DNA from: Allium sativum
Lineage: Eukaryota > Streptophyta > Magnoliopsida > Asparagales > Amaryllidaceae
Reading direction: 5' to 3'
Assembly (NCBI GenBank): GCA_030737875.1
Contig: CM060926.1
Span: 160,343,579 to 160,407,578, forward strand
DNA: 64,000 nucleotides
The notes beneath the pieces were generated by a model, which searched no databases, was not told the DNA's origin, and was given only the letters and a program-made list of their open reading frames with translations. The translations under genes were made by a program, and so were the position numbers. Below are positions 49,801 through 59,471 of this stretch, piece by piece; position 1 is the first letter of the stretch, and the number at the start of each line of letters is the position of its first letter.

Positions 49801-49986
49801 ACCAGACTTGAGTTTTGAAATGGTTTATAAATCTTCCGCTGTTTCATTTGCTTACTCTGTTTATTTACATATACATATATATGTCATGTCCTACCTTGCT
49901 ATATCATTATGCATGTTTACCAATAATGCCCCTCCAAAGCTAGTGCATTCCTTTGCGAGTGACCCTGGCGGAGGTGGGGTGTTACA
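46852..49986 (+). mobile_element. P 3' LTR, 3.13 kb
   Basis: Nearly identical to 40233-43366. Differences noted by eye include C/A in CTCATGG(C/A)CTCC, T/G in AGGTC(T/G)ACC, A/C in GCCGAT(A/C)GAC and one base in the C tract. It carries the same TATA box, donor (47645), array, CTGAC (49567-49571) and CAG (ending 49611). Confidence 0.95.
47645..49611 (+). other. Candidate LTR intron, P 3' LTR copy
   Basis: The duplicate of 41026-42991 with intact donor, branch-like CTGAC, pyrimidine tract and CAG. In a proviral transcript only the 5' LTR copy would lie in the leader; this copy could matter for read-through or readout transcripts. Confidence 0.4.
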
Positions 49987-49991
49987 TTTAA
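49987..49991. repeat. Target-site duplication TTTAA, right copy (element P)
   Basis: Matches 40228-40232. Confidence 0.95.
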
Positions 49992-51231
49992 TTTGGCATA
50001 ATGTCAAACACAAGATTAGCATGATGTATGTTCACCAAAATGTACAATTTTAACATCTAATCATATAGCCTATGAACATGCATAGTTTATGAAACATAGA
50101 TCCAATTATACTTGATGAAACATAGGTCCAATTATACTTGCAAATTAACTTGCATAGTTTATGAAACATAGATCTAATTATACTTGCAAATAAACATAAG
50201 AACAATATCATAGGTTTCGGATCAAAAAGGTCTATAACATGTTTACATAAATTCCAACTTAGACATAGTCTGTGCCATCGCCATATACATAAAATGACCA
50301 AATTCTAATTTTTGCCACAAACTTGCAAATACAATCGTTCAATAGGCTTGCATCAATCAATTTTATGCCACAAACATCAATACATAAGTCATGATAGAAC
50401 CATCACAATACATAGAATAATAACACAATTCTATTTTCATATACATCGAATCACATCACAGTTTTTGTTCATATTCTGAAAGGTTACTATACTTACAACG
50501 TGTGATGAATTCTTGTTTTCTGATTTCTGTTATTCTGATTTGGAGATGCTCTCCTTTGGGTAGCAAAGTTGCGTTGAATGATTTGATTAAGCTTTGATCT
50601 TCTTTTAATTTGATTAGTCTCTTAGGCTTGTTGGCTTATATCTAGGGTTTCTAATTGACGGCCATTCCTAGTTCCTTTCCAGCAGCATGATGGCTATTGT
50701 ATTCTATTATTTGTGTGAGTTTAGGGTTAGGTTTGAGTTGTATTTATAGGATTTCAATCTAATTAGAGCCGTCGATGAAGCTAGAGTGAATCCAGACCAT
50801 CCATCTCAAGAGAAGCCAATCAAAAAGTGACATGTAAACCCTAGTGACTCAGCTAAGCATCAGAATTTGACCAGACCCTGATCAGGCCAGCCAAGACCTG
50901 ACCAGCAGGTCATTCTGACCTGGGCGCACTTGGCAGGTGCGCCAGGCCAAAAATGTACTGGCGCACTTCCCAAGTGCGCCAGTTCATTTTTGTTCTGGCG
51001 CACTTCCCAAGTGCGCCAGTGCACTCTAACCTGTTTTCTGGTTTTTCTGCCCAACTTCGTTCGTCCATATCTTCTTCATACGATATCCGTTTTACGCAAA
51101 CTTGGACTCTATCTCAAGCAGAATTTCGAGACGAACGCAATGGCGTAACCCATTTCCCTTGATTTCATCATTTATAATTAATTATACTTTAATTCATAAG
51201 CTTAACGTTATAGAATTCACGGGGTGTTACA
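49992..51231 (-). mobile_element. X 3' LTR, 5' portion
   Basis: Continues the X LTR after P. On the minus strand the LTR starts at 51231 with TGTAACACCCCGTG. It holds the shared U3 block (complement near 51140), three palindromes (50923-51019), a TATA box (CCTATAAATAC, about 50736-50750) and a perfect donor-like GTTGTAAGTATAG (first intron base 50496). Short repeats (GCATAGTTTATGAAACATAG) lie at 50080-50190. The 72- and 69-codon frames at 50930-51162 follow from the palindromes and are not genes. Confidence 0.88.
50923..51019 (-). repeat. Three GGCGCACTT palindromes in X U3
   Basis: Two perfect 11 bp stems CTGGCGCACTT-CCC-AAGTGCGCCAG at 50958-50982 and 50995-51019, and one slightly imperfect copy at 50923-50943. 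They lie 210-310 bp into the LTR, the place occupied by the GTCGAC cluster in P. Q has the same trio at about 55633-55730 and 62492-62589. Confidence 0.93.
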
Positions 51232-51249
51232 TTCTCCCTCACTTAAAAG

Positions 51250-51267
51250 GATTTCGTCCCCGAAATC
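51250..51267 (-). other. Pre-polypurine hairpin of X
   Basis: On the minus strand GATTTCG-GGGA-CGAAATC, identical to P and Q, next to the polypurine tract AAGTGAGGGAGAA (51232-51244). Confidence 0.75.
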
Positions 51268-51771
51268 TTCAAGTTAGGAAGAATGTATATCCTACCATCC
51301 AACAGTCCATCTACTCAACCAACAAACACAGGCATCCACCGTCCTTAAAAGACTTCTAATGTTTCATGATCATATGCATAGTGTGTGTACATGTCCTTAT
51401 CTAATGCAGAAATCAGGCGGTCTACTGATTCAGTTGACCTCCTTAATGCGAATAATGTAAGTGTCATGAATCCATTATGTATGCAAATTCATTTTACTCA
51501 TAATTCTACATGAGTGCACAACTATTCATACAAATGCAACGACCATATGACAGCATATCAAGTTTACAACCATATACAAATAAGAATACATATATGCATA
51601 TGCAGTATGAAGTGATTGAGCCGATCTAAGACCTAGATTGTGTGTGTATATGCATCCACGAGCAACCACTAGCAACCACTTGCAGCCATCAACCATAACA
51701 TGTTTCAAATACATGTTTACACCCAAAGGGGTTTCTACCTAAGGATAAAGGATAATATCAAGGAGATATAA
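51268..51771 (-). other. X 3' untranslated region, no gene
   Basis: About 500 bp between the integrase stop and the polypurine hairpin. It contains the conserved hairpin at 51415-51443 (minus strand AGGAGGTCAACTG, AAT loop, CAGTAGACCGCCT). No coding frame is supported. Confidence 0.65.
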
Positions 51772-52611
51772 CTAAAAAGTTAGATACAAGCACAACTTAA
51801 GAAAAAGAGAGGTCAAAGATGTACCCTCAAAAAGAAGAGGGTAGACAGCGTGTATTCTGTCCTCAGTTTCCCAAGTCGCATCTTCCTCGGCGTCGCTCCA
51901 CTGAACTTTAACGAGTTTGACTTCGCGGTTGCGTAGCCTTTTCACTTCAGTTCCTATGATGCGGGTTGGAACTCTCCTCACAGTTGCTTCGCGTTCCACT
52001 TCGGCTTCTTCTAGAATGCTTGGCTCCACCACTTCCGCTGACTCATGTAGACATTTCCGGAGATGAGAAACGTGAAAGACGTTGTGAAATCCAGCCAGTC
52101 TTTCAGGCAGATCTACTCTATAAGCCATTTTTCTAATCTTCTCGATGATAGGGAACGGTCCTACAAATCTTGGTGCTAGCTTTCCTGCGGATCCAAAGCG
52201 AACGACGTTCCTTAAAGGGGATACCTTAAGGAAAACCCTGTCCCCAACCTCAAACTCAAGGTCGGTCCTTCTTTTGTCGGTGTAGGATTTCTGTCTGTCT
52301 TGGGCTGTCTTCATTCTCCTACGTATCAAGTCCACTTTCTCTGAAGTTTCTCGAATCATGTCTGGCCCAAGTATAAGCTTATCTGTAGACTCCCACCAAC
52401 AAGTTGGTGATTTGCACGGTCTTCCATACAAGGCTTCGAAGTGTGCCATACCGATGGTAGCTTGGTAGCTGTTGTTGTAGGCAAATTCCACTAAAGGAAG
52501 GTGATCCTCCCACGTCCCTCCAAAGTCAAGAACGAAAAGTCTTAAAAGATCCTCTAAAACTCTATTCACCATTTCCGTCTGACCATCAGTTTGAGGGTGA
52601 TAGGCCGTGCT
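51772..52611 (-). pseudogene. X integrase C-terminal part with chromodomain, split from its core by Q
   Basis: Reading leftward from 52611: a YHPQTDGQTE-type integrase segment with the catalytic Glu, then NRVLEDLLR, LVEFAYNNSYQATIG, FEALYGRPCKSPTCW, the GPF-type C-terminal domain (KLAPRFVGPFPIIEKI), FHNVFHVSHLRKCLHES, and a chromodomain-like end (VKLVKVQWSDAEEDATWETE) before a stop at 51772-51774. In chromoviruses such tails are thought to steer integration toward marked chromatin. The frame is open throughout. The rest of the enzyme lies beyond Q at 62807 and upward, so the gene is interrupted rather than eroded here. Confidence 0.92.
52607..52611. repeat. Target-site duplication GTGCT, left copy (element Q)
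   Basis: GTGCT directly precedes TGAAACACC at 52612 and recurs at 62802-62806 after the other Q LTR. X integrase homology resumes on both sides. Confidence 0.95.
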
Positions 52612-52993
52612 TGAAACACCCCACCTCCGTTAGGGTCACTCTCAAAGGGAATGCCCTAATTTTGGTGGAGGTTTATAAGTACAAGTCACAGATATACAAG
52701 ACAGATATAAGAACACATATTTGTAAACAGCGGAAGAACAACAAACTTTATTTCATAAAATCAAATACGTGTTACAACAACATCCTTTCCAAAAACATAG
52801 CATAACATTTTCATAATCTGTCTTGAGTACATGATTTAAAGAAGCACAAATAAAACATAGATAAACTTCCAAAAGTCCCCATAGTGGATTGTCCAAAGCC
52901 ATAGTTCAAAACAGGAAAGTCCAAGCAATACATTTCTCTTCTTCAAGCTGGATGTTGAGGCTGATCAAGCTGCTGTGTTCCCTCCCTGAGGAC

Positions 52994-55236
52994 CTGGGGG
53001 GGGGGAACGGAAGAAAGAAGACGAAAGAAAAATAGAGTCAGACATAAAGCCTGAGTAAGTCTAGTACTACTTTGTCTATGAATAAAGAACTGGGTATGAT
53101 AAGTAATAACAAGAAGTGGGCAAACACTATAACTTGGTTAAGTTGTCTAGGGTCGAATATACTATCGTACCCCATGTTAATCTCTGAACCCATATAAACT
53201 AGTTTCCAACTGGCACCCCATAATCAGGGTGATGAGATCCATTCAATGATGATCGGCTCCTACTCGTAAAGTTACATGTGTCTTACGGCCCCCGATGTCT
53301 GTAGTTACCTATGCTGGTCCCACCATGGGGTGTATCAAGTCCCATAGTGGCAACCCGACACAACCTTAGAGTGCAAAGGTATGCTACTGGTGTCCAGTGC
53401 TTTATTTTTCTGCGCTGGAGTGCGTGCACGCCCGCACACCGTTAGAACCTACACTGCTACACCACCGCCGTCGATTTGACCTCTTACAATCAGCCCAGTA
53501 ATCGTGCCCCACCCTGCCTAGTTTCAGGGTATCCTGATACACCTTTTAGGGTTACTGCTGAAAAGGGTCCCCCGTTACTAGGTTTTCTATCTCTAGCCAA
53601 CATGCTAAGTTGGTTAAGTGTTTCCTAACCTAACCCCACCAGTCCGTTTAGTTTAGCATGTTCCATTTTGATTAAGTCTTTAGTCCACTTAATCCTAACA
53701 ATCCTGACTCAGCCTTAATTGTCTTATTAAGGCCCTGACCTCTCACATTAGACAGGTACTGTTGTGGCTGCCTGTTGCCGGTTGGTTCCGGGCAGTCTTA
53801 CGCCACAACTCAGTCTAACCTCGGGTCCTTGCTGGGCTCCATGTTTAACCTCCCACATTGGATAGGTATTGTTGTGACTACTGGACAGCCGGGCGGTTCC
53901 GGGCAGGTTTACATCACAACTCAATCCAACCTCGGGTTAAACACATCGTATTTTCTACATTTACATATCTTGTCATTCTTCTTTATTTCTTATATGTAAA
54001 TATTTGCGGCCCATTATTAAGTTAATGGTGTAAAGATTACACCAATCACGGGCCCAACCCATACTTGAATTTGGGCCCTTCTATTTTATATTTTCATTCA
54101 TTAATTCATTTTAACCTAACGTTGTTTTCCCCCGTTTTACACGTCCGTTCATATATATTGGGCTTAGCCTTTTAAAGCCCAATTTAGCCATGCGAAAGGG
54201 GAGGCTTATGGCGTATACACAAAGAGGGGAAGGTGAGCGCATGAACTTGCAATACGACGTTGGAAATACAAAATAGATATTGGTGTACTTGCATAGTGGT
54301 AACATAGGTGACATGAATCAAAGCATGTGAACTTGCATAGGTTTAACTACAACATGAACCTATATTCTTATTTAGGCATAATGTCAAACATAAGCATGTC
54401 ATAAATATTCCTAGCATAAGCATAGCATAATGTCAAACATAAGCATGGCATAAATACTTCTAGCATAAACATGGCATAATGTCAGACATAAGCATGGCAT
54501 AAATACTTCTAGCATAAACATGGCATAATGTCAAACATAAGCATGGCATAGGTAAAGTTAACTTTGTTCATGGCATAAACATAAACAAGTCATGTTCATA
54601 AGGTTTCTACATGTTTACAAAGGGGATACTTTGTTACTAACACAAAAGCATAGTTCAACTTAATCATGGTTTAAGTCTAATCACATAACGATGGTATAAA
54701 CATACTTATGCATAAAAATTCCTAATCATGGTTTTTGCTTAAACTTGCAAAAAGGGATTTTTGAGTCTAACCTAGCCATGTCTCACATATGTCATCATAT
54801 AATTCTTTTAAACAAGATAGACTTAATCATAGATTTCAATTATGCCAAATATAATTCATAGCCTAGCCATATTCATAAGCATGACTTAATACATGGATTA
54901 TGGTGTCAAAATTCCAACATAGTTTCATATGAACTATAACAACCAAACTTGTCTCAATTGCTTGCAAAACGATTTATGCACAAAATATACATCATGACGA
55001 CATAATAACAAAGCCCCAAACTTGCATAAATTTCACTCAACTACATACATGTAGCTTCAACATAGATTACATAATTTGCGCAATATTCCAAACGTATATT
55101 TGCATAGAACTACCGCATGTAGTTCTTTATAATGAATAACATAATTTTGCACAAACACGAATTACTTCCATTGCCACAATTCAAGCATACACATCAACAC
55201 AGTTGTTTATTTATACCAAAGTAATACTCTACTTAC
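52994..55236 (-). other. Candidate LTR intron in Q 3' LTR (2.24 kb)
   Basis: On the minus strand the donor is CATTGTAAGTAGAG (first intron base 55236). The acceptor has a branch-like CTGAC (complement GTCAG at 53037-53041) about 45 bases before the CAG that ends at 52994, with a pure pyrimidine-rich run and no AG between. The 5' LTR copy (donor first base 62095) has lost the T of plus-strand CCTGGG, so its CAG becomes CGG near 59854. Confidence 0.45.
54370..54560 (-). repeat. GCATAA/ATGTCAAACATAAGCATGG tandem array in Q 3' LTR
   Basis: Four or so ~50 bp units (plus strand ATGGCATAATGTCAAACATA and AGCATGGCATAAATACTTCT). The copy in the 5' LTR is at 61229-61420. X carries decayed units near 49992-50040. 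Confidence 0.88.
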
Positions 55237-55434
55237 AATGGTTGCGGCGAATTCTCTAATTAAGAGACACGATTCCTTTGTTGAATTGATTAGCTTTAGG
55301 TTGCTTGAATTGCTTTAGGCTTTAGAACTTTTCTTCCTAACTCTCTCTCTAGTCGGCGGCTAATCTTTGTCGTTCCTCAGCAACATGGCGGCTATAATCT
55401 TATTTTGAATGAATAGATTAGGGTTTAGTCTAGG

Positions 55435-55450
55435 GTTGTTTATATAGAGG
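55435..55450 (-). promoter_or_regulatory. TATA box of Q 3' LTR
   Basis: On the minus strand CCTCTATATAAACAAC, about 500 bp from the LTR start, the same position as in P and X. The copy in the promoter LTR lies at 62294-62309 and should drive Q transcription. Confidence 0.7.
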
Positions 55451-55942
55451 TTAGGAATTGATTAGGACCCTTGATGTTGCTAGGTTAGATCGTAGCCATT
55501 CATTAGGAAGAGAGACCAATAAAAACTCGCCACCTAGCCCTAATGACAAAGCAAGCTTCTGAAAATCGGCCAAACACAGACCTGGCCAGCCAGGGCTAGA
55601 CCAGACCTGGCCAGCAGGTCATTTTTGACCTGGGCGCACTTGGCAGGTGCGCCAGGTCAAAAATGTACTGGCGCACTTCACAGGTGTGCCAGTGCATTTT
55701 TGTTCTGGCGCACTTCCCAAGTGCGCCAGTGCATTCTGACCCGTTTTCCGGTTTTTCGCCCAACTTCGTTCGTCCATAACTTCTTCATACGATATCCGTT
55801 TTTCGAAAACTCGGACTCTATTTCGCGTATTTTTCCGAGACGAACGCAATGGCATATCCCGTTTCCCTTAGTTCTTTGATTTGAATTTAATTATACTTTA
55901 ATTTGTGAGTTTCACGGTTATAGAATTTCACGGGGTGTTACA

Positions 55943-55978
55943 TTCTCCCCCACTTAAAAGGATTTCGTCCCCGAAATC
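55943..55978 (-). other. Q polypurine tract and upstream hairpin
   Basis: Minus-strand hairpin GATTTCG-GGGA-CGAAATC (55961-55978), then CTTTTAAGTGGGGGAGAA ending at the LTR boundary. It is like X but with five G in the tract. Confidence 0.88.
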
Positions 55979-56126
55979 TTCAAGTTAGGAGGAATGTATG
56001 TCCTAACATCCAATCATCCATCTACTCATCCATCAAACACGAGCATCCATTGTCCTTAAAAGACTTCTAATGCTTCATGATCATATGCGAGGTGTGTGTG
56101 TACATGAACTTATCTAATGCAAAATC

Positions 56127-56155
56127 AGGCGGTCTACTGATTCAGTTGACCTCCT
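56127..56155 (-). other. Conserved 3' untranslated hairpin of Q
   Basis: On the minus strand AGGAGGTCAACTG, loop AAT, CAGTAGACCGCCT. The stem pair corresponding to T-A in P is C-G here. It sits about 185 bp upstream of the LTR, in otherwise non-coding sequence (55979-56510). Confidence 0.6.
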
Positions 56156-56510
56156 TAATGCGAATTATGTAAGTGCCATGAATCCATTATGTATGCAAAT
56201 TTTCCTATTCATGATTCTACATGAGTGCACAACCATTCAATACAAATACAGCATCCACATGACAACACATTATAGTTCAACCACATACGAAAGCAAACAT
56301 ATATATGCATATGCAATATGAAGTGACTGAGCCGATCTAAAACCTAATTGTGTGTGTATATGCAACCATGAGCAACCACTAGCAATCACTTGCAACCACT
56401 TGCAACCATCATACATAACATGTTTCAATTACATGTTTCCATCCAAAAAGATTATACCTAAAAGATACGGTCGAGGAAATATACCTAAAAAAGATAGATA
56501 AAAGCGCAAC

Positions 56511-56843
56511 TTAAGGAAAAGGAAAGATCAAGGATGTACCCTCGAACAGAGAAGGGTAGGCTGTGCGTATTCTAGCTTCAGCTTCCCAAGTCGCGTCTCC
56601 CTCGGCGTCGCTCCATTGAACTTTGACGAGCTTGACTTCGCGGTTGCGTAGCTTCTTCACTTCCGTTCCTAAGATGCGGGTTGGAACTTTTCGTATGGTT
56701 GCTTCGCGTTCCACTTCAGCTTCTTCTAGGATATTTGGCTCTACCACTTCAGCAGACTCATGTAGACATTTTCGGAGATGTGAAACGTGGAAGATGTTGT
56801 GGACTCCAGCCAACTTCTCAGGTAGCTCTAATCTATAGGACAT
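56511..56843 (-). pseudogene. Q integrase C-terminus and chromodomain, copy 1
   Basis: Open frame of 110 codons: YRLELPEKLAGVHNIFHVSH, LRKCLHESAEVVE, then VKLVKVQWSDAEGDATWEAE and a stop. It is highly similar to the end of X (51772-52200). Upstream it joins unrelated-looking sequence, including a possible LTLPNGHKVFT motif (about 56880-56915) that belongs to the RT/RNase H border. The junction is therefore a deletion. Confidence 0.85.
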
Positions 56844-57600
56844 TTTCCCAATTGTTCCTATCTAAAGGTATAGTCGAAGTAAAAACTTTGTGCCCATTAG
56901 GCAATGTCAAAACTGAAAACCTATGCCACATATATATTGATTAGGAGAAGAACTCTCTAAGCTTCAGCCCCGAAGACCGAAATCAACATCAGACTGACAC
57001 CCAAAGAGTTAATCAACCCAACCACCATATATGATTCTAGGCAACTAAGCATGATGGACTCCTTTTAGGTCACAAGGGAGTCCCTTCCTAAGACCAATCC
57101 GTAGCTTATAAAACTCAAAATCTTTAGTCAAACCAATGAACACCCTCGAGCCCCAACATGTGTTACTAACAGATGAGTCATACTCCCTATGTGGTTTGCA
57201 ACAGAAATTGGATTGAGAATGGGACCGAGAGGATATACTCTTAAGAAGAGATATTATGCATGAATCTAGTCTTCAATCTTCTAAGTCGCACTTCCTTGAG
57301 CTTAACTCCATTATGCTTTGTCCGTCTATAACTTCACAATTTCGTAGCTTCTTAGTCCTTGTTTCCAAAATATGAGTTGGAACCCTTGCCTCTCGTTCCT
57401 CTTTCACTTATTCTCCTTCTAGTATACTTGGCTCAAGCCTTAACTGCGTACTCATGGTTCCATGCAAGCTCTCCAAAATTCATTAGTGAATCTTGGATCT
57501 TGTTCACTTACTAGAAGGTATTCCACATAGATGAATTATCTCTTGAAAATAAACAAATGTCACTATGTTGCCAAATGTACTTACTAAGGTGATTCTTTAC
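56844..57600 (-). pseudogene. Q scrambled pol remnants with a second chromodomain copy
   Basis: In minus-strand order: a small integrase piece with DPRFTNEFW (57500-57570), then a diverged second copy of the integrase C-terminus and chromodomain (about 57230-57480, alignable with 56540-56740), then 56966-57200 without clear coding, where one stretch resembles a block of LTR Z (35117-35170), then the RT/RNase H border motif. No frame survives. The order implies recombination between two decayed elements or a tandem duplication followed by deletion. Confidence 0.65.
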
Positions 57601-58969
57601 AACTCATGCATCAGCGAAATGAACCTTCAGCCTTAGTGGCGAACACTACTGGAGCGCCCTATTCTGAAATGCTCCTCCTAATGAACCCCTTTTCTAGAAG
57701 CTCTTTAATCTGTTTACTGAGCTCTTTCCTTTCTCGTGGAGCCATATGTCTAACGGGCAACGCAACGGGCTTTGCATTATCTACAAGATATATGCGGAAG
57801 TCTATTTCCCGCTTCGGAGGCAAGCCCTTCACCTCTTCGAAGACATCCGGATATTCCCGGACCACTCTAACTGATTGCAAGTTTTCAACAGAGGCATCTA
57901 GCGATTCAAGATAACTAAGCATAACCGCATACGAGGGATTACAAGAAATTTCCAAAGTATTACCGAGCTGGGTTAGGAGCCTAACAACCCTTTTTTCACA
58001 ATCAAGGATGGCCCCATTACTGGATAGCCAATCCATGCCCAAAATCAAACCATACCCCGAAAAGCCCAAAACAAAGGCACTACATTGAAATTCTACACTT
58101 AGAATAGAAATTTTTAATCCCACACAGATCATAGACAAATGAGCTGGGCCCCCAATTGGGTTTGAAACAATTAAGGGGTCCTCTACCATACTAGTTTCTA
58201 GGTGCAGAGATTCTACTAAAGCAGACGAGATAAAGGAGTGTGATGCGCCAGAATCAAATAAAGTGCGAACGGGGTGATCGTAAAGATAAACTACACTTTC
58301 TACAGAAGTGTTCGTACCTCGCTGTTGCAAAGGTGGCGCTTCCAGCACATGAATCTGTGCCCCTGGGGTGGATCCAGTGCCCTGCCCCTGTCCCCGTTTC
58401 TTTGGGCAGTCCTTAGCCCTATGGCCCGTCTCACCGCAAGAAAAGCACCCACCATTCTCCTTGGCCTTCTTTTTCCCGCAGTCCTTTACTAAGTGCCCCA
58501 CTTTGCCACAGAAATTACACGTCCTCTTCTCTTTGTTGCCTTCCCCGCCTTTTTTAAAGTCTGTCTTCTTAGGCTGCAAACCCTCTTTCTTCTTGCCCTT
58601 ATCCTCTTCATTCAGCAATGCCATTTGCACCAATCTTTCATACGTGGCTCCCATGGGTATATGGGTCATGGCCAAACTGTGTAATGGCTCATTCAACCCT
58701 TTGACGAAACGGAGAGCCTTCTTGTGCGGGGTATTGACTAGGTCAAGCCCAAACCTAGCCAGCTCATCAAACTGATTCACATACTCTCTGACAGTCTTGT
58801 CTCCTTGCTTAAGAAATAAGAATTTTTCCAACTGCAAACTTCTTTCCGCATCTGAGAGAAACTTAGTCTCAAACCTTGCCCTAAAGTCCTCCCATGTCTC
58901 CACTGGTCTTTCAGCATTAGTGACTTCCCACCAGTAGGAAGCCTCGCCCTTCAATAGCCACACCGCCAA
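57601..58969 (-). pseudogene. Q gag (C-terminal part), protease and start of RT
   Basis: A 436-codon open frame (58969-57659), beginning at a TTG that is merely the first codon after an upstream stop, so gag really starts further right. Contents by residue: gag domain 1-115 (KFLSDAERSLQLEKFLFLKQ), CCHC knuckles 151-164 and 175-188, protease active site LFDSGASHSFIS near 237-248 (DSG intact) with LGMDWL near 310, and RT N-terminus from about 365 (REYPDVFEEVKGLPPKREID). After a stop, RT continues briefly (GAPVVFATKAEGS, 57600-57660) and is then lost. Confidence 0.9.
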
Positions 58970-59283
58970 TTATACTTTTTGTCTATCTTCTACCTCAAAG
59001 ATGATGAATAGGTCCTCCGTTTCTTTTAGCCAATTCCTAGCTGCTACGAAGGACTCAGTTCCATGGAAATTCCTTCCTCCCATAGCTTTAAAATTTTACA
59101 TATCTTAGCGAATGCGTTTCCCCGAGGAGGAGGTGGAGGAAAAGGTGCTGCTGCAGCTGGATGATTTCCTTCCGCTGGGGGAGGAGGAATGGTAGGACCT
59201 GGCTGAGTGGCCCTTGCTTCTAAGAACCGTCTAAACCAACCAGGTATTGGTACCCCTTCAGGCAAGTTAAGTTCTTGGGACAT
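58970..59283 (-). pseudogene. Q gag N-terminal part, frameshifted
   Basis: ATG at 59283 on the minus strand, starting MSQELNLPEGVPIPGWFR, with a proline-rich stretch about 30-57. A frameshift near 59095, in an A/T run after FAKICK, moves the gag frame, which then continues (GTESFVAARNWLKETEDLF) to a TAA at 58970-58972. Those two lesions separate it from the longer open part at 58969. P has neither. Confidence 0.85.
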
Positions 59284-59457
59284 GCTGAAACAAAAAGGAT
59301 AGATTCAAAACGAAGGATAAGAGATAGTTCCTATGGCTTTGGGGAGTGGACTTTGTCTTTTTAAAATAAAATAATATTTTTCTTTTAAAAATGCTTCTTT
59401 AAATTTCCTTTTTGAAAATAATTTTTCAAAACTTTTTATCTTATCTGGTAAACCTAT

Positions 59458-59469
59458 GCTCTGATACCA
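59458..59469 (-). other. Primer-binding site of Q
   Basis: Minus-strand TGGTATCAGAGC, two bases inside the 5' LTR end at 59472. Confidence 0.96.
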
Positions 59470-59471
59470 AG

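Larger units (their letters stand above)
40233..49986 (+). mobile_element. Element P: recent plus-strand chromovirus, gag open, pol wrecked
   Basis: 5' LTR 40233-43366 (3134 bp), primer site, gag, decayed pol, polypurine tract, 3' LTR 46852-49986 (3135 bp), flanked by TTTAA. By eye the LTRs differ at about eight substitutions and one indel, near 0.3%. The core is only 3.5 kb. It lacks the end of integrase and the chromodomain, and its pol is full of stops and deletions. P must therefore have been copied in trans. The family is a sister of X/Q: U3 blocks such as CCATTGCGTTCGTCTCGG are shared exactly. Confidence 0.95.
52612..55942 (-). mobile_element. Q 3' LTR, 3.33 kb
   Basis: On the minus strand it runs from TGTAACACCCCG (55942) to GGGGTGTTTCA (52612). 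It contains the U3 block CCATTGCGTTCGTCTCGG, the palindrome trio, a TATA box (complement at 55435-55450), a GTAAGT donor (55236), a GCATAAACATGGCATAATGTC array (about 54370-54560), a CTGAC/pyrimidine/CAG acceptor (53041 to 52994) and TTCCGCTGT (52727-52735). No gene is seen. Confidence 0.95.

Noticed and set aside
50860..51162. Frames with repeated ALPKCAS/TSQVRQ peptides
   Set aside because: They arise from the palindromic GGCGCACTT units and are open on both strands for that reason.
53775..53999. 74-codon frame with TTQSNLG repeats, also at 60634-60858
   Set aside because: Based on a short duplicated block (GG(T/C)TTCCGGGCAG...CTCA(G/A)TC(T/C)AACCTCGGG) of the LTR; identical in both Q LTRs only because the element is young.
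57606..58775. Plus-strand frames of 72-135 codons over 57606-58775
   Set aside because: Antisense shadows of the Q gag/protease frame.
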